NCBI GenBank assembly: GCA_022539475.1
Contig: VCMS01000144.1
Span: 124,001 to 188,000, forward strand
Reading direction: 5' to 3'
Origin: Gracilaria domingensis
Taxonomy: Eukaryota > Rhodophyta > Florideophyceae > Gracilariales > Gracilariaceae
Length of the DNA: 64,000 nt
Shown piece after piece: positions 46,900 to 58,174 of this stretch (its first letter is position 1; the number at the start of each line of letters is the position of its first letter). The notes beneath the pieces were generated by a model. The model was not told where the DNA came from and did no database searches. It worked only from the letters and a program-made list of their open reading frames with translations. Both the position numbers and the translations under genes were made by a program.

Positions 46900-48801
46900 G
46901 ACAGACGTCCGGCCACGGAGAGACCAGACGATGTGGTTGAAACCTCTGGATACTCGTACCTCGAGGCTCAACTGCGTGTCAGTCAGCTCGCCTAAAACTC
47001 GTTGTTCGAGGATCTGCAGTATCTCAGACGGAAGCTTGACCAAGCTGAAATCGGAGATCCGACCAATGACATTCGTGTCTTACGTCAAGATTTGAATTCC
47101 ATTTTGGAAAGTCTGGGTGCACCAGCCGCTTTTGTTCAAGCTTACCATTCCTCTATTCAGGAGCATCGAACTGAAATCGATCGCCTAACCACTCGGTTGT
47201 CTAATCTCGAAGAGATCATCCGGATGGCTAACGCATCTGATGCGAAGAATGCTAAGGAAGAAGCCTCCAAGCGCTTGGCACGCCAACCTCCGTATCATGG
47301 AAATCGACGATCCAAAAAGGAACTCCGTTACGACTCGGATTCGTCTAGTTCCAATTCTAGTGTTCGCTCTGCGAAGTCATCGTCTGATTTGTCTGACAGT
47401 GATGAGGACCGACATCGGTATAGCAGTCGCTCCCACGGAACGAATTCGAAGGCGACGTTTACCTCTCAAGGTGCTATTCGCTCACGCGAAAAGGGTAGAC
47501 GACACCTTGGTCTGAAAGAGCTGAAACCAACGAATCTCCTCTACAGGAAGCTGTTGTCGTATCGTTATTTTCGATTGGACGATTCATCGTCAAGTCGCAC
47601 CTCGCTAAGCACCGGTAAGGTGAAGGACCACATCAGAAGACTGAATATCGTCTTTATGAGGAAATTCGATGGCGAAGATTCCATTATGGTTCTAGATTTC
47701 CTGGCCCGCTTTGTGCAGGATGCCGATATTCTCGGTATGAACGAGGCTCAGGCGTTTCTCGCTTTACCCTATTTCTTGTCAGGGATGGCTGAAGATCAGT
47801 TCAATTCCGTTCGCGGATCATCCCGTGCGTCTGAGGAAGGTGTTACTTGTTGGCCGGAAGCGGTCCAGTACCTCTTGAGGTTGTATACGACAGGAAACGC
47901 GATTCACAACGCGACGCTCGCTCTGCGAGATACGAAGCAGAAGCCGGATGAAACCGAAACGGCATACTCAACTAGGTTGAACAAAGCGTTTCATCGCTGT
48001 GGTAACTTTTATTCCGCCGACGAAAGATGCACGATGTTCGTGGATGGATTGATCCCCACAATCAGGGTTTTAGTCGCGCGTGTTCGCGAAGACAAACGTA
48101 GAATTACGTATCTGGAACTGGTCCAGTTTGCCCAAGCGGAGGGCGAAGTCTTGCGTGCTCGCAACCCTAAGAAGTCCCACCGTTCGAGGGCTCTTCTCGT
48201 ACACGAGTCATCTCCATCTTCTTCACTGGAACGTGGGAATTCCATCAATCCGGATTTGGATAATGTGCATTTCATTGCAGGTCATCCCGATTCGTACGGG
48301 TCTTCTGAGATTCCGTCGTCGACAGCTCCGACTTCGGAAAGTGACCCAGCTCTTTATATGGGAGGACAACGGGTACCGGCCGCCCCACTCGCTTATGCGA
48401 ATAACGGAAGCCGTTTCTCACGCCCAGGATGGATTAATGCGCAACCGCAGCGTCGGATGGATGGTAATCGATCTTTCGATAAGCCGGTAACGGCTATCTG
48501 TCACATTTGTTACCGACACGGTCATATTGCACCTGTGCGCATGTTGCCCGCTCGGGAGTTACCGAAAATTATCGGGTGGTATGAATCTCTGTCATCAGCT
48601 GACAAGGCTCGTGTACCGAGTAAGAATTATGAAGCGCAGAAAGCCATGTTTGGCAACCCTGGTACAGGACAGAACGTTCGTGTAGACGAAACTCGGAATG
48701 CGACCGAACAGATGACTGCGACTCACCCCGATACCGGGAATTCAGTTCCTAACCCTGGCCAGGGAATGCCTTCACCGGCGGAACCAGCCCAGAAAAACTA
48801 G
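46900..48801 (+). other. gag of element A, main part
   Basis: Coiled-coil-like stretch (LFEDLQYLRRKLDQAEI, IRVLRQDLNSILESLG), a Ser/Asp-rich stretch, capsid-like core (LDFLARFVQDADILGM, ALPYFLSGMAEDQFNSV) and a knuckle region (CHICYRHGH). It ends QKN-stop at GAAAAACTAGAC; pol starts in the -1 frame, so a -1 ribosomal frameshift as used in the family is likely. Confidence 0.85.
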
Positions 48802-48803
48802 AC

Positions 48804-51800
48804 TTGGGAGTTTCCCCTATGGGAGGGGCGTCTCCTGAGCCGAAGTTGGAGACGCCCGAGGCGCCGCCGCTTCGCTCTCCGGCCGATTTCCTGAAGAGGA
48901 TTGTCCTGACAAGGAAAATGGCTCAGTCAGACGTTGACTCAGGACCGCTTGCGGTTTTACGTCGTCCATGGGTGCGTGTACGCAATCTCCGTGCCCCGGA
49001 TCGAGTCCTTGTGATGGCCGAGAGGAATTATAAGCTTTTTGCCGACCTCGGCGTTTCACATCAGTTTATGGTTCGACAACTGTCTGTTTTAGACACTGGC
49101 GCGGAGCCGAATCTGATTCACTCAGCTTTGCTGCCACCCGAACTTCGGGAGTGTGTTCGTTATGGTCCAGGGTCGGATATCGCCGACGCGAACAATAACC
49201 CCTTGAAGACGGCTGGGTACATATCTCTGAATGTCAGATTAGGCACCTATCTGGTGAAGCTGGATTTTGTCGTTTGCGACTCTCTCGCAGCACCGGTAAT
49301 TATCGGTTGTGACTTTTGCGACCGCTTTGTTGAAGCGATACGCCCGAGGGCGAAATCCGTGGAAATGGAAAACGGAACTACTATTCCGATCGTTCGGAAG
49401 CCGCTACGGAGGGCTATCCGGAAGCGTGTCCCGTTACCTGTGGCACAGGAAGTTCCGAACATGGATCCGAAGTCTACGAAGCTTCGCCTCGCGAAATCCA
49501 TTTCAATCCCGCTGGAATCCCAGATATGGGTGCAGTGTATCTCCAAGCAGCATGGAATTAGGTTAGTGCAACCGTCATCGTCGTTATACGACCAATGCCA
49601 ATTGGCCGTGGTAACGGTGTGGTTTACATCGAACCCGGTGAACCTTTTAAGGTACTTATCGCCAACTTTGGCAAAAGCACGAAGTGGTTGGTTAAACACC
49701 AAGTACTGGGTTCAATTCTCCCGCATCCGCAGGCTATCGTGAAGACGAAGATACCCGCTTCCGAGGTTCTCGGTATTCCTGACACTAAGAAAGGGGAGGA
49801 GCGTCCGGTTTCTTCCGGTTCTTCCACGAATGGAAACGATGTGAACTCCGCTGTTTCGGATGACGTCGCACTTGACGAAGTGGCTTTGGTGAATTCGTGT
49901 CACGAACAACCGGTCACCTCGGTAATTAGGGCCTTGCCGCCAGGCACCGACCAGACAGATCCTGTCGAGGAGTTAGAGAAGTTAAATCTGGAACATGTTC
50001 CTGAATCCCACCGTGGGAAGTTGAAGGACATGCTCCGTGGCTTTACTCCCATGTGGGATGGTTCACTTGGAACAATTGGAATTACGGAACACCGTATTGA
50101 TCTGCTACCAGAAACCCGACCTATTGCGCAACACCCGTACCGGGCTGGCCCGAAAGCGCGGGAAGAAGAGAAGTCTCAAGTCGAGAAGATGTTACGCGCT
50201 GGCGTAATTGAGCCCGCTCAATCTTCCGGAGCATCTCCAGTCGTGCTAGTTCCGAAATCGGATGGATCGTGGCGATTCTGTATCGACTACAGGCGTCTGA
50301 ACGCCGCGACCGTCAAAGACGTGTATCCGATTCCACGGATGGATGAGCACATTGACTCTCTTGGCAGCGCCAAAGTCTTTACAACCCTCGATGCCAATTG
50401 GGGTTACTGGCAGGTTCCAATAAGGAAGGAAAACCGCGACAAGACCGCGTTTGTATGCCATCAAGGCTTGTTCCGTTTTCGACGGATGCCCTTCGGTTTG
50501 ACGAATGCTCCCGCTACGTTTCAGCGAGCTATCGACATTCTGTTGGCCAGATTCAAGTGGAGGACTTGCTTGGTGTATCTCGACGACATTGTCGTATTCT
50601 CCGACAATCTGGATGATCACATCTCCCATGTGAGGGAAGTTATGCAGTTGCTGCAAGACGCAGGTGTTACCTTGAAGCTCAAGAAATGCGAATTCTTTAC
50701 CGATTCGGTGAAATACCTGGGCCACATTATCCGCCCAGGGAAACTCTCGGTCGACGAGGTAAGGGTGAAGTCGCTGAAGGAAGCGAAACATCCGACAACT
50801 CAAACGGAACTCCGATCATTTCTCGGTTTGTGTAATGTCTATCGTCGGTTCGTCCCGAATTTCGCTGATACTGCAGCTTCTTTCAATTCTCTCCTCAGGA
50901 AAGGACAGCCAGTTAAACTGGAACCATTGGGCGATGCGGACGCATCCGCCTTTTCGGCGCTTGTCGCCGCCGTAACGTCTCCGCCAGTCTTGGAATTACC
51001 GACTCCTGGGCTTCCTTATGAAGTGGATACTGATGCAAGTCAATACCAAGTTGGTTGTGCGCTTTTCCAGGTTTCGGAAGATGGCGTACGACGCCCAGTG
51101 GGATACTGGTCCCGTTCGCTGAATGTGCATGAGCGCAACTACTCGGTTTCCCAGAAAGAATGTCTTGCCGTTGTATGAGCACTCTCAACTCTGAGACCGT
51201 ACCTCATGGGAACCCATTTTCAGGTGCATACCGATCATTCGGCACTCCGTTGGCTTATGGAGATATCTGAGCCATCAGGTCGCCTTATGAGATGGCGTCT
51301 CCGCTTGTCCGAATTTGATTTCGAAGTCCGTTACAAACGGGGAACCCTGAACTTGCAGGCAGATGCGCTCTCCCGCTTGGGAACTTCTGGTGAAGCAGAA
51401 CCTGCCGATGACGACGACATCGCCTGCTTTTTGGCTGAAGAATTCGAGGAAGAACCAGACTTTCTGGACGACGTCTGCGACGACATACTCGCCACCGGAG
51501 CGGTTACAGCGTTACCCGGTTCATTTGAGACCATTACGGCTGAAGAGTTGATACGTGAACAACACTCGGACAAGTTCTGTACACAGATAAGGGCCCGTCT
51601 TAACGGGGGGATGAACTTACCCTTCGTGACAAACGATCAGGGATTCCTGGTAAGGATTGTCGAATCTCGACCACAGATTGTGGTACCGCACTCCTTACAA
51701 TGGAGGATTCTCCATATGTCACATCACGTAAAGATTGGAGCCCACCCTGTTGGCAGGAAGTTATACCGCAGAGACTTTTATTGGCCAGCCATGGCATTCG

Positions 51801-52756
51801 ACTGCTATGCAGTGCGCCGTTCCTGTACGGAATGCGCTAAGAACAGCGTCAAGTTGAGGCGTCACTCAAAGAAACTATCGCTGTTTCCAGCTCGCTCCCC
51901 GTTGGAGTTCGTCGCCATCGACATTCTTGGTGAATTGATCAAAACCGCCCGCGGTCACCGTTACCTTTTGGTTATCACGGACAGGTTTTCGAAGCTCGTG
52001 CGAACTGTTCTGCTTAAACGGATAACCGCCAGTATTGTGGCACAAGCGTTCGTGACGCATTGGGTTTTCGTTTACGGACCACCCGTTCATCTGTTATCAG
52101 ATAATGGCTCGCAGTTCACATCGAGATTCTTTCAGGACGTTTGTCGTATCTTGGATATCAAGAATTTGTTTACAACAACATACCATCCCCAGTGCAATGA
52201 GCAGGTAGAACGGTTTAACCGTACGATGCTAAACGCATTGAGATCCTACGTTGCGGATCACCCAAAGGATTGGGACCTGTACACTGATGCGATAACTTAC
52301 GCATATAACACCCAGGTACATCGGTTTACGTCGCTGTCGCCTTTTGAATTGGTCCTCTCAAGGATTCCGCCACCTGTGGCAATTGAATCTCAAGCGACGC
52401 TATCGTCTTTACCGTCGACGGGTTTGTACAGGGACACCTGGAAAAATTGGTTGAAGAAGATGGTACCGGTAGCCCGGAAGGCCATGGAGAAGGCTCAACT
52501 CGCGTACAAGCGAAATTTCGACAGCCGGTTACGCGGCAAACCATCAATGGTGAAAGCTAATGACTACGTCTTCCTATGAAAGGAGTATTATAATCCTGAG
52601 AAGGTACGACGACATAAGCTGTCTCCGATCGCCGACGGACCGTATCACGTTATTTCTGTTACTCCAGATACCGTCGTGATCGACATTGATGAGCAACACG
52701 AGCGTGTATCGCGTGATCGCGTCGTACTGGCACCTCCTTCGCCTTCCGGATAATCT
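48804..52756 (+). other. pol of element A: PR-RT-RH-INT
   Basis: Protease with LDTGAEPNLI near 49092; reverse transcriptase with YPIPRMDEHIDSLGSAK, MPFGLTNAPATFQ and YLDDIVVFS near 50577; RNase H (VDTDASQYQVGCALFQ) near 51020; integrase zinc finger near 51725-51860 and core with AIDILGE, LLSDNGSQFTS and TTYHPQ near 51915-52220; GPY-like end (LSPIADGPYHV) near 52625. Element I has the same organisation. Confidence 0.9.
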
Positions 52757-54097
52757 ACAACCAATACCCAATCAGGGGATCCTCAACAGGAGGCAAAACC
52801 GTCAACGGCCGCTACACTACCGTCGCGCCGGGCGATTCTCCCGCACCCGGATCGAGGATTAAGAGATCTACCTACAGTAGTTACTTCTGCCCACAGAATT
52901 GAACTCCCTGCTACTTGGACGAATTCCAACGACTCTGCACGAGTATTTACAAGAGTCACCCCCCCACCCCATCTCCTGATGGAGCCCGTGGCGCCACCTA
53001 AGGAGGGAGAGGATACCGCAGCTGCTGCGAATGGCACTGACGCTCCGGTGTCGTCCGGTTCTCTAACCACGGGAAATGTGATCCACACTGACAACCCAGT
53101 CGCTCCCGTGGGAGAATCTAGTGGCACAGTTGCCTTGTCGCACCCCAACCGTGAGGACTCCGCCGCATCGGTCTCCGTTACCACGGAACGTGCCTGTGAG
53201 AGGCGAAACGTCGCCGCAGAAGCAGTTACCCATCATGGGATTGTTAACCGCTTGAAGTCGCGTAACCGCGTCGAGGATGACAGTCGAACTGTGAAGACAG
53301 TTTCCGCTGATCCGGACCAGCCGTCATACGTGGAATAATAGCGCTGCAACACTGAAAAGGGAAGCCTCGTAAGCGAGTTGTGTCAAATGTGACCACTCAT
53401 TGTGAATTCCCTTGTGGGATTTTGAACGCTTTCTTGGAAACCGACACTCCACAGTGTGCACCACTTTGTGTGTCGTATGGAGCCGTGGCGCTCAGCCACC
53501 TCTGCACGCGTGCAATCTCCGTGACACGGGGCCTGACAGAACCAGGGGCGTGCCACGCGGTGGCACTTTACAACGTGGAAAGCCCTAATGAGCTGTCGGC
53601 GACCTTTCGCGAACGGATGGCCGAGCACGGCACGCGCACGGTTGTCGTGGTGGCCAATCTGTGGCGCGGAGCCAATTAGAGCTCATGGCACATGCCCCGT
53701 GGACCGGGTGAACCGCCGCCCAGCCCAGATAGTGTTGTACATACCTCCGTCACCGAAACGGTTATCCCCGTGAAGGCCGGGAAGTCAGTCAATCGGAAGT
53801 ACTACCGTTTGTCGGTCTTTCGACTATCGTCGACGAACGTTGAACCGTTGAACTCGTCAGTTCGAGAGCTTTCAGAACATCCCTCTAGCTGGAGGACAGG
53901 ACGCGTAGGACGCGAGTTACAGTACGGCCGCCGCAGCGGGATCTGGCGAGGAACGCGGAAGTAAGCACGTCTCCAACACTTGGAAAGCCTCACCTGAGGG
54001 ACGCGAGCGCATTTGCACAACCTCCCTAGGTGATACTGCGTCAGCAGGAGTGGCCCATACGCCATGGAGGCCCGCGAACGGGAAGTGTTCCCACTGG

Positions 54098-54297
54098 AAT
54101 TCGTTATCGAACGCATCGTGAGTCACGTCGTGAACCCCGATGGGAAGACTGAATACCAAGTCCGTTGGTACAGATACTCCCCTGAGGAGGATACTTTCGA
54201 GCCGATCGAACATCTACCTCGATCGAAGGTTCTCGCCTACTACCGGCGTAAGCGGCTAGCGCTGCCTCCAGATTTGGATAAGGCCCAAGTAGGGTGA
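54098..54297 (+). other. Chromodomain of element A
   Basis: 66 residues: EFVIERIV, YQVRWYRYSPEEDTFEP, IEHLPRSKV, ending LDKAQVG. A linker of about 1.3 kb, rich in Ser/Thr/Pro, separates it from integrase. Confidence 0.9.
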
Positions 54298-54686
54298 CAA
54301 TGCCGCCGGGTCGTAAGGGCAATCGACGGACCCACTTGTGGGAGAATCATTGATGGTACTACCAAGAAGTTTGGTTTGTTCCCAAGGAAGGAAATATTGA
54401 AGGGATGAAAGAAGAAAGATGATTTCCGTCTAACTGACGCCGATTTATCGGAAAGAAGCGAACTACCGTCTAACGGTCCATGTGAACATGTCGTGAAGCT
54501 ACACGCGTAACGCAGAATCGTATTGGAACGATGGTGCGCCAAAGGCATTGAACCGTAATCCAGTTATGAAGGAACTGATATCGAAGTCGATTTTATTCTA
54601 AAGAGAAGTTGTACAGCTAGCTATTGCGGAGTGCGTTGGTCGCAGAGCCAATCGCAGCCCATCATGGAGGGAACCCACCGTTGGGA
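54298..54686. other. Spacer between chromodomain and antisense frame of A
   Basis: No gene is recognised. It is the convergent spacer, as in elements I and III. Confidence 0.5.
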
Positions 54687-56501
54687 TCACTGCCATCCTG
54701 TCGAAGTACCGGCACCTCCAGGGTTGGACGGCCCCGCTTGGAGAGGCTGACTCGCGAAAGCCTGCGCGCCCAATGCCAACAGCTGGCCGAGATCGTACAT
54801 ATCCGGTGGAACCGGCACCCCAAGTCCGAGGAGTTGGTTGCGCATCGCTACCACGCGAGGGTCAATACTCCCCTGCGAAGGGCCCACGCCCCAACCGAAA
54901 GGAGCAACTGGCGCAGCCGCCCCTCCGACAACCGGAACTCCTGCGGAGGCCGTCGACGAGCCTCCCGTTGCCAGGTCTCCCACAGTGTCATCCACCATTG
55001 GATCGTCCTCCTCTGCTACGGAGTAATAGTTGTCGGAAAACATGAACCCAATAGGGTGATCGCTCGGAACCACTCGAGGAAGTCCGCGTAGGACGAGAGC
55101 CCGCTCCTTCGGGACGGTAACTCCCTCCCAGGGATCGTAATACACGAAGTCACCGGCACCCGGATGTCTTCGCCCTGGGGAACGGTCGTAGTGCGAACGA
55201 GTGCCCCTGGGGACTTTCTCCGCCGGAACGGTACTCCAATCAATGGAATCGATGAGATCGATAATGCTGATGGCCTCGCTGACGTTGTTGTCCGAACCGA
55301 GCGCGGTGTATAAGTCCAGTGATCTAATCACATTCCGTAACCTCGGAGGCAAATACCAAACGCGGTTCTGGTCGTATGCTTCCCACAGCATAAACGCGGC
55401 AACGCGAGCGGCTCATTCGGCGATGAAGAGCATCCAATACTCCGAGTGCGGATTCGCAATCATGCGTGACCCCACATAGGAGATGCACGGAGGCAATTCC
55501 GGGAAATACCCCCGTGGTACCTCATAGTGAGCCCACCACGATGGGAAGGGAGCAATTCGACCCGCTAGTGCGTCCGAACGCAAACGTTCAACCTCCATGT
55601 TCTGGTGTGGAATCAGGTACCCGAACCGAGATCGCCACTTGCGTTCGTTTCGCAATCGGTCGAAGAACCTTCTCTCTCCCGAAGGGCGATGTAGATATCG
55701 GAACTCCGCTCGCAAGATAGGCCTGTTGAACAGGAGAATGTCCGCCGGCATCGACTCCGGGAAGTTTTCCGCCGCTTGGAAGTCCGCGAGGTTCGCGCCA
55801 TACTTGATCTCTCCGTAAGTTCGGAACCGGGAAAGGTCGAACCCGTATGACTCAGGGATCCTCTCGGAGAACGAGGCTCGGTCCTTCCGAAAGTATGCCA
55901 AACGCGCCATAGCCGCACGCGCTTCATCTAGCGTTTCGTATCCACGGCCGCGCCGTTCCCGTGCCAACACGTGGGGTGCAATCGCCACGCGGTGTCTCCA
56001 ATCCCAGGAATCCACCATATCTCGGTGCAGGCCGCCAGGCAGCATACCGTTCTCGGTGTATGAATCCATCAACGCACTGTTGCGAACCGCTGTCGGGTGA
56101 AACCAGGGCGCTCTGGAATAGGCCCAGCTTCTTCCGGTAGTCGGATCTTGAACAAGGAGCGATTCACGCGCTATCCAGCCAGCTGGAGTCGCCAGTAAGG
56201 GCACCGCCTGAGCGGAATTCCACGCCGCGACGTCGACCGGATTCGGTGTAGAGGTGTGATGTTAACTCTGAGGCAGAGGAGCGGAGGCGAAACCGCCGAG
56301 ATACCCTGTCGCAGGAGTTGCCGGACCCGAAACGTTTGGAACCCCGGTTTGAGAAGGCTGCTCGTCGCCCTGGTGAGGGTTCATCGAATCTTCGATCGCA
56401 GAAGAAACTTCAAGTACTGAATCGTCTGAATGCAGAGAAGTTGAGTGCGCTTGCGCGTGTGTCTCGTTGTGACGAGGAACCGGAATCTCGGATATGTCCA
56501 T
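54687..56501 (-). CDS. Antisense reading frame of element A
   Basis: A region of about 605 codons on the strand opposite to gag-pol. It starts 80 bases from the 3' LTR and ends about 390 bases before the chromodomain. The N-terminus is acidic and Ser-rich (MDISEIPVPRHNETHAQ). The middle has HPTAVRNSALMDSY, FRTYGEIKYGANLADF and RPILRAEFRYL; then EAYDQNRVWYLPPRLRNVI, IDLIDSIDW, GDFVYYDPW, DHPIGFMFSDNYY and DPMVDD; the tail is Ala/Gly/Pro-rich. The order and spacing agree with the frame of element III. It has very few breaks. The family is unknown. Expression would need an antisense promoter in or near the 3' LTR, as for HBZ of HTLV-1, to which no sequence similarity is claimed. Confidence 0.7.
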
Positions 56502-56567
56502 GGTGGACCGTGCTTATATACTCCCTCGCTAATGAGTCTCCGCTTGCAAACCGGATGTTTCCTGCGC

Positions 56568-56581
56568 TAAGGAGGGGGATA
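56568..56581 (+). promoter_or_regulatory. 3' polypurine tract of element A
   Basis: TAAGGAGGGGGATA directly against the 3' LTR. Related tracts occur inside the element at 49785-49800 and 52998-53012. Confidence 0.85.
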
Positions 56582-57562
56582 TGTAGAGCAAAACGTGCTC
56601 GCCCGATACACGGGGATTGTTTTCATAAACCCCTGGTAAGGATGATTCCGGGTACTCGGAAGGTATGAGTATTGGCCCACGGATGGGATACGTTTTTGCA
56701 GTATTGAGGTATGGCACCCTGAGGGGTCGGCCATGACGTGGGGCGGATGAGTATTGGTCGCGTGTACGCGTGTGTAGGAATGGGTGTGTTCACACATGTC
56801 TTCTTATGATTGTCGGATATTTTACTGGCCGCTGCCGCGGGTTGCACACCTTCCACGTGTATGGACCTGCACAAGCGTGCACTTTATTTATTTAATTTGG
56901 TTTAACTAAGTAATCGGTTACGATATAAGAAGCTGACCTCGCGGCCACCTCCGCCCCTCAGTAAAAGGTAACCGAGTTCGGCTCTGAACTAGTTCGCCAT
57001 CGCGAAGTGTACAACTCCTTCCGGAGCGTCACCGCGTACGGTACGAGTTAGCTTCATCCCTCGGGACCACTCAGGCAATACTGACCATTGTGGCCTTGCC
57101 TTCGGGCTGATTTATTCCGTGTCTTCGGACTGTTCTTTTTTCTTATTTGTGCAGTTGTACTGCTTTCACCACAATTGGTAGCGTTTCGGTCTCTGTATAG
57201 ATTTGTGCCGCGTGGGCTTAATACACATCGTCGTCTCCCGGCGCCGGGTCTGTTGCCGCTTTCCGCACGTCCCGCCGCGGGATTCCTCTCTTTTCCTCCT
57301 CTATTTTCCTTCTTTCTCCCCTTTTGCCTAGGGCTTACACCGCTCTACGGTACCTCCCTCCTCAACCATTCCGTCGCTTTTCGCCGGATTCCTGGATCAG
57401 GCCCGTTCGCCCATCAACCTCCGTAGGTATATCCCGCACCACGGGCGGTCTTACACCCGCACTATCCGTGTTCGGAGGGCTCACCACTGAGTTCACCTCG
57501 TCTAGGGGGCAAGGACTCGAACGCCTTGAGAGACGATCCCATCGCTGAGGTTTTGCTCTACA
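56582..57562 (+). repeat. 3' LTR of element A
   Basis: 981 bases with tips TGTAGAGCAAAAC and GTTTTGCTCTACA, followed by the target duplication TCCAT (57563-57567). Confidence 0.9.
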
Positions 57563-58174
57563 TCCATCTGGAGAGTAACCACGACTGGTATCGGCACTAC
57601 TACCCCTCAGGGTCACTAAGGAAGTACTTGTCTCGCCATCTCTGGATATTATTTTTGTCTTTACCGCTGTGTCGGTTGTCTCTTGTTTTCCGTTGTTGTC
57701 TGTTGTTGTTCTTTGTTTTATTTTTGTTGTCGATTCTTGTTGTTGTCACTCTGTTGAGTCTTGTTGTTTACACTTGTTCACCTAGTTCAGGTATCGCTTC
57801 CGCCCCAGTATTGGGTTTATTTTTGGCGCCTTTGAGTGCGTCGCTCCGCTGACGAACCTGTTCCCGCCGGTTGGCACGGTCCGTAGCTCCGCTCTGGTGG
57901 TTTCTACCGTGAGCTTTCTCCAGTTTACACGGTCCCTTTCTTTCCTTCCCTTTGTTCAGGTTCGGATCAAACTCCATCTCTGGTTCTGCACCGTTCTTTG
58001 CATCCCACTTCTGTAGGTATAGCCAGTCACCGTCACCGGTGTCACACCCGGCTTGTCACTCGACTCGAGTACGAACAGAGGGTTCTATCGCTGATTCTAT
58101 CCCTCATAGGGAGTAGGACTCGGACATCCTAGTGAAGATTCCCCATAGCGTTTACCGCAGGGTTTTGCTCTACA
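57563..58174 (+). repeat. LTR type B, right part of the split copy
   Basis: Continues the LTR interrupted at 34400 (GGAGAGTAACCACGA onward) to GGTTTTGCTCTACA at 58174. No primer-binding site follows, so it was a solo or downstream LTR. Confidence 0.8.

Larger units (their letters stand above)
34401..57562 (+). mobile_element. Ty3/gypsy chromovirus A, complete in outline, with an 11-kb insertion
   Basis: Both LTRs and a 5-base target duplication TCCAT (34396-34400 and 57563-57567) delimit one insertion into a type B LTR. Parts: 5' LTR, primer-binding site, start of gag (about 35600-35815), foreign insertion (about 35820-46895), rest of gag (46900-48801), pol (48804-52756), linker, chromodomain (54098-54297), antisense frame (54687-56501), polypurine tract (56568-56581), 3' LTR. 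Without the insertion it is about 12 kb. It has a few breaks. LTR divergence near 3 percent suggests it is younger than III. Nest order: type B LTR first, A second, the 11-kb insertion last. Confidence 0.85.
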
